Assembly (NCBI GenBank): GCA_018435665.1
Contig: JAHDND010000087.1
Coordinates: 1 to 60,624 of the forward strand
Direction of reading: 5' to 3'
DNA from: Candidatus Thiosymbion sp.
GTDB lineage: Bacteria > Pseudomonadota > Gammaproteobacteria > Chromatiales > Chromatiaceae
DNA: 60,624 bases
The translations under genes were made by a program, and so were the position numbers. This document shows, piece by piece, positions 57,084-60,624 of this stretch. Position 1 is the first letter of the stretch. Each line of letters begins with the position of its first letter. The notes under the pieces are model-generated. The model did no database searches. It was not told where the DNA came from and worked only from the letters and a program-made list of their open reading frames with translations.

Positions 57084-58832
57084 TTACCACCGACGCTCGA
57101 ATTTGCGGCGCAGCAGGACCGCGGCCAGGTTCATCACGGCGAGGAAGGCCAGCAAGACGAGGATGGCCGCCGAGGTGCGCTCGACGAAACCAACCTCGGG
57201 GCTGTCCGCCCAGAGATAGACCTGCACGGGCAGGACTGTGGCCGGGGAGAGGAAGCCCGAGGGGGTGTCGACGATGAAGGCCACCATGCCGATCATCAGC
57301 AAGGGCGCGGTCTCACCGAGTGCCCGCGCCATGCCGAGAATCGCCCCCGTCAGCATGCCGGGGATCGCCAGGGGCAGGACATGGTGGAACTGGGTCTGCA
57401 AGGGTGAGGCGCCCACGCCCAGGGCCGCCTCGCGGATGGAGGGCGGCACCGATTGCAAGGCCGAGCGGCTGGCGATGATGATGGTCGGCAGGGTCATGAA
57501 GGTCAGCACCAGGGCGCCCACCAGGGGCGTCGAGCGGGGAATGCCGAAGAAGTTGATGAAGACCGCCAGCCCCAGCAGACCGAAGATGATCGAGGGCACC
57601 GCCGCCAGGTTGTTGATGTTGACCTCGATGAGATCGGTGAACCAGTTCCGGGGCGCGAACTCCTCCAGATAGAGCGCCGCCCCCACCCCCACCGGGAAAG
57701 AGAGCAGCAGGGTCAGGGCCAGGGTGTAGAAGGAGCCCATGATGGCACCGGCTATCCCCGCCAGTTCCGGCTCCCGCGAGGCGCCCTGGGTGAAGAAGCC
57801 GGTGTTGAAGCGTTTTTCGATGTCGCCGGCGGCGCCCAGGTCATGGAGCCAGGCCACCACCCGATCCTTGAGCCGGCGATCGTTCTCCGGGGTGGCGAAG
57901 CGCAAGATCTCCCACTGTTCGGCCGGTGCATCCACGTTCGAGGTCAGGGGCTTGAGGAGGGTGCCGATGACGGCGCTGGGCGTCGCCCGCTCCACCTTGA
58001 CCAGGCCGCCGTTGATGGCCACCAGATGGCTGGGAAGATCGGGGCCCAGGACTTCCTGGCCGGCCAGGTCTGATTCCAGGGTTGGGACTGATTGCGGAGA
58101 TGGACCTGATTCCGGGGCTGAGCCTGGGTTTGGGGCCGGGGCCCGACCCTCCTCCCGGTAGTCCGCGAGATCCCTGAGGATGGTGCTGAAGTCGTTGGCC
58201 GTGGACAGGACCTGGACCTGGTTGTCCTCGCCCCCCTCGACCGGGACCAGAGAGGCCAGTCCCACGCCGCGCTGGATGGCGATGGGGGTGGAGCGGCCCT
58301 TCATGAACATATCGGCATCGTCATCGGCCAACAGCCAGATCTCCTGGGTGGTGCCGATGATCCCCGGGTCGGCCAGTACCCGTTCCCGGAGTTGCTGGGG
58401 CGCCCCGGCGCTCAAGAGGCCGTAGAGGGCCTGCTTGTCGGCGCGCCGGGTGACCTCGGGGAAGCGGGCGGCAAGGGCGTCACGGGCCAGCTTGAGGTAG
58501 TTGGCGTCACGCAGGACGGCCGGGTCACGGGTACCCTCGGGGTCGATGACCTCGGCGGAAAAGTCCACCGTCAGGCGAATGTAAGTCTGCTGAAAGGCGC
58601 TATGGCCCTTACCGATGATATCGGCGAAGAGTATGGCGACGAAGGCCAGTCCGATCACGACGGCGCTCATGCCGATGAAGCGGAAGCGGCGCTCGGCGCG
58701 GTAGCGGCGCCCGAGGCTGGCGTTGACGATCTCGATGGTCGGTCGCCGACCGTCCTGGCCGGCCCGGTCCGGGCCGGTGGCGCCGCCGGGACCAGGATTG
58801 ACGGGTACGCCGGGGGTGACTGAATTACTCAT
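57084..58832 (-). CDS. pstA: Phosphate ABC transporter permease PstA (long form with DUF3333)
   Basis: A 582-residue permease, about twice the length of E. coli PstA. The first 330 residues form a DUF3333-type domain with one TM helix and a large, partly repetitive periplasmic part (including a Pro/Ser/Glu-rich stretch near residue 240). The permease domain follows, with ABC loop [21 protein letters not shown]. Its start overlaps the pstC stop by 8 bases. Confidence 0.93.
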   Translation of the reverse strand: MSNSVTPGVPVNPGPGGATGPDRAGQDGRRPTIEIVNASLGRRYRAERRFRFIGMSAVVIGLAFVAILFADIIGKGHSAFQQTYIRLTVDFSAEVIDPEGTRDPAVLRDANYLKLARDALAARFPEVTRRADKQALYGLLSAGAPQQLRERVLADPGIIGTTQEIWLLADDDADMFMKGRSTPIAIQRGVGLASLVPVEGGEDNQVQVLSTANDFSTILRDLADYREEGRAPAPNPGSAPESGPSPQSVPTLESDLAGQEVLGPDLPSHLVAINGGLVKVERATPSAVIGTLLKPLTSNVDAPAEQWEILRFATPENDRRLKDRVVAWLHDLGAAGDIEKRFNTGFFTQGASREPELAGIAGAIMGSFYTLALTLLLSFPVGVGAALYLEEFAPRNWFTDLIEVNINNLAAVPSIIFGLLGLAVFINFFGIPRSTPLVGALVLTFMTLPTIIIASRSALQSVPPSIREAALGVGASPLQTQFHHVLPLAIPGMLTGAILGMARALGETAPLLMIGMVAFIVDTPSGFLSPATVLPVQVYLWADSPEVGFVERTSAAILVLLAFLAVMNLAAVLLRRKFERRW

Positions 58833-60216
58833 ATTGTTCCCGATACTTGCGCACGATGTGCAGGGCGATGACGTTCAGGACCAGGGTGACGAGGAACAGG
58901 GCCAGCCCCAGGGCGAAGGCCGCCAGGGTCTTGGGGCTATCGAACTCCTGATCACCAGTCAGCAGGGCGACGATCTGCACAGTGACCGTGGTCACGCTTT
59001 CCAGGGGGTTCCAGGTCAGGTTGGCCGACATGCCGGCGGCCATGACCACGATCATGGTCTCGCCGATGGCACGGGAGACCGCCAGCAGCACCCCACCGAC
59101 GATGCCCGGCAGGGCTGCCGGGAAGATGACCCGCCGCATGGTCTCGGCGGGGGTCGCCCCCAGGGCATAGGAACCGTCGCGCAGGGACTGGGGCACGGCA
59201 TTGATGACGTCGTCCGACAGGGAGGAGACGAAGGGGATGATCATGATGCCCATGACCAGCCCCGCCGCCAGGGCGCTCTCGGAGGAGACGTCCAGACCCA
59301 GGCCGTCCCCCAGGTCGCGGATCAGGGGCGCCACGGTCAGGGCGGCAAAGAAGCCATAGACCACGGTGGGGATACCGGCCAGGACTTCGAGGATCGGCTT
59401 GGCCCAGGTCCGCACCTGGCTACTGGCGTATTCCGAGAGGTAAATGGCCGCCATGAGGCCGATGGGGACGGCGATGAGCATGGCGATGACCGTCACCATG
59501 AGGGTGCCGGCGAAGAGGGGCACGGCACCGAAGGCCCCGCTGGCGCCGACCTGATCCTTGCGCAAGGCAATCTGCGGGCTCCATTCAGCGCCGAAGAAGA
59601 ACTCGATCACCGAGACCTTCTGGAAAAAGAGCAGGGACTCAAACACCACCGACAGCAGGATCCCCAGGGTGGTGAGGATGGCGATGGAGGAGAAGACCAC
59701 CAGGATGACCCGGACCACGCCCTCGACCCGGTTGCGCGCGCGCAGGGTGGGGGCAATGCGAAGCCAGGCCAGGGTCAGGCCGCCAAGACCGATAGCCAGG
59801 GCCAGGAGCCAGAGAATAAGCGTCGCCATGTCCTGGAAGCGTTCGTAGTCCGCAGCGGCGGCCTGGATCCCCGGGGTGACCTCGCCAGCGACGATGTTGC
59901 CCCGCGCCAGGTTCTGAATGTCGCTGACCAGCAGGCTCAACTGCCCGTCCGACAGACCTGCGACCAGATCCGGCGACAACTGGGCCATGACCAGACTGAT
60001 GACGAGATGGTCCTGAAGTCCGGCCCAGAGGCCCAGCAACAGGAGCGCGGGCAATCCGGCCCAGAGGGCGGCGTAAAAACCGTAGTAACTCGGCAGGGAG
60101 TGCAAGTGTTTGATGCCGGCATGGCCACCGGCGGCGCTGACGGCGCGCTTGACGCCCGCGTGATAGGCCAATGCCATCAAGGCCAACAGGGCGAGGAAGA
60201 GGGCGGAAATCGACAT
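58825..60216 (-). CDS. pstC: Phosphate ABC transporter permease PstC (long form)
   Basis: A 463-residue permease, longer than E. coli PstC through an N-terminal region of two TM helices and a periplasmic domain. The permease core has GIPTVVYGFFAALTVAP and the cytoplasmic loop LRDGSYALGATPAETMRRVIFPAALPGI-type sequence (GATPAETMRRVIFP). The ATG at 60216 is preferred; upstream sequence in frame is Pro/Arg-rich. Coupled to pstA by overlap. Confidence 0.94.
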   Translation of the reverse strand: MSISALFLALLALMALAYHAGVKRAVSAAGGHAGIKHLHSLPSYYGFYAALWAGLPALLLLGLWAGLQDHLVISLVMAQLSPDLVAGLSDGQLSLLVSDIQNLARGNIVAGEVTPGIQAAAADYERFQDMATLILWLLALAIGLGGLTLAWLRIAPTLRARNRVEGVVRVILVVFSSIAILTTLGILLSVVFESLLFFQKVSVIEFFFGAEWSPQIALRKDQVGASGAFGAVPLFAGTLMVTVIAMLIAVPIGLMAAIYLSEYASSQVRTWAKPILEVLAGIPTVVYGFFAALTVAPLIRDLGDGLGLDVSSESALAAGLVMGIMIIPFVSSLSDDVINAVPQSLRDGSYALGATPAETMRRVIFPAALPGIVGGVLLAVSRAIGETMIVVMAAGMSANLTWNPLESVTTVTVQIVALLTGDQEFDSPKTLAAFALGLALFLVTLVLNVIALHIVRKYREQYE

Positions 60217-60399
60217 GGCTGGATTCCGGGGCCAAAGCAACGAGGCCCGCGCCCAACCGGGTGGTCGGGCGCGGGTGGGGGTCGGCATCCCTGCCGAAAG
60301 GGAGGTCCGGCGCTCTGGGCACCGGACCTGTAGCCACGCGGCCCGGGGATGACAGGCGCCATCCCCAGGCCGCCAACTCCGGAGAGGGCCCCAGAGCGA

Positions 60400-60486
60400 T
60401 CAGGGCTTGGCCATGGGAGTCAGGGCCCGGGCGGCCTTGGCGACCTCCTTACGCTCCTTCTCCGGCAGTGGAATCAGCCCCTTATC
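60400..60486 (-). pseudogene. C-terminal fragment of phosphate-binding protein PstS
   Basis: The last 28 codons (DKGLIPLPEKERKEVAKAAR, then ALTPMAKP and a stop) match the usual end of a PstS protein and lie where pstS is expected, before pstC. Directly upstream in frame is a TAG (60487-60489) within unrelated DNA. The gene appears cut by an insertion that starts at 60486/60487. If so, this strain may lack a working pstS here or have another copy elsewhere. Confidence 0.55.
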
Positions 60487-60624
60487 CTAAAAACGGCAGT
60501 TAGCCCCTTACGCCAGCCCGTTGCGAGCTGACGGAGCGGGAGCCAGGGGTTGCGGATGCTGGCTATGCCGGTGCCGGCAAGGGGGTTGGGGGCTGCAATT
60601 CGCGCCCCCGCAGGTACTTCACCA
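60487..60624 (-). mobile_element. Left end of an insertion sequence (partial, runs off right edge)
   Basis: At the break in pstS the plus strand reads TTAT then CCTAAAAACGGCAGTT. CCTA-ended termini beside a TTAN-type target are a feature of IS1380-like elements, which suggests the family. On the minus strand a frame from the window edge to a stop at 60563-60565 (VKYLRGRELQPPTPLPAPA) could be the tail of its transposase. The other end is outside the window. Confidence 0.4.

Noticed and set aside
58723..60333. 536-codon plus-strand open frame opposite pstA/pstC
   Set aside because: Antisense to conserved pst genes; Gly/Asp/Gln-rich shadow.

Overview
The window is a GC-rich chromosome segment from a gammaproteobacterium. 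Family content (SspA/SspB, PhoU/Pst, MgtE, NhaD, AceK with AceB/AceA, GmhA/HldE, UbiX, frameshifted prfB, DUF3301) fits this class. My best guess, from overall style only, is a Chromatiales-type (purple-sulfur-like) organism; no photosynthesis, sulfur-oxidation or rRNA gene in the window proves it. No tRNA, rRNA or CRISPR array was seen. There is no prophage.

Layout, left to right. 1-3302: truncated membrane/coiled-coil gene, queC, a palindromic repeat, a small lipoprotein and an NAD-binding/DUF2867 fusion. 3287-10389 (minus): RND efflux pump and its membrane-fusion partner placed directly behind prfB (with the classic +1 recoding site), then the antiporter gene nhaD. 10632-18444: HhH/histone-H1-like protein, His-rich exported protein, DUF3301, then the minus-strand series mrp, nif3-like, sspA, sspB, with metG divergent, and a SET-domain methyltransferase. 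18648-27370: Ntn-hydrolase-like lipoprotein of lower GC, malQ, small coiled-coil protein, ubiX, porin, split chromate transporter chrA pair, and a GPP34-domain fusion protein. 27522-35115: glyoxylate-bypass divergon (aceK left, aceB-aceA right), a MITE-like repeat, an RraA-like protein and a Na+/solute symporter. 35133-40573: a 120-bp inverted-repeat element, an orphan ParA in operon with a DISM-PAS-GGDEF cyclase, a receiver-less sigma-54 activator and sohB. 40723-47696: gpmI-thyA, glgC-gmhA-hldE, and a CbbY-like HAD phosphatase. 47870-60486: DUF4143 ATPase, phoR, AhpD-like protein, twin tiny membrane proteins, mgtE, a HAD remnant, and the pst operon (pstC-pstA-pstB-phoU-phoU).

The genes work in a few modules: carbon storage and bypass (glgC, malQ, gpmI, aceBAK), envelope heptose synthesis (gmhA-hldE), phosphate sensing and uptake (phoR, pstCAB, two phoU), ion handling (nhaD, mgtE, chrA) and proteolysis adaptors (sspAB, sohB). 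At the extreme right edge the expected pstS is reduced to its last 28 codons, apparently cut by an insertion sequence that continues beyond the window.

The less ordinary signals are small: three copies of a palindromic dispersed repeat, a second TIR element that supplies the parA stop codon, the interrupted pstS, a GPP34 protein fused to an unassigned C-terminal domain, and the SET plus Ntn-hydrolase pair. I did not find a convincing wholly new multi-gene system.
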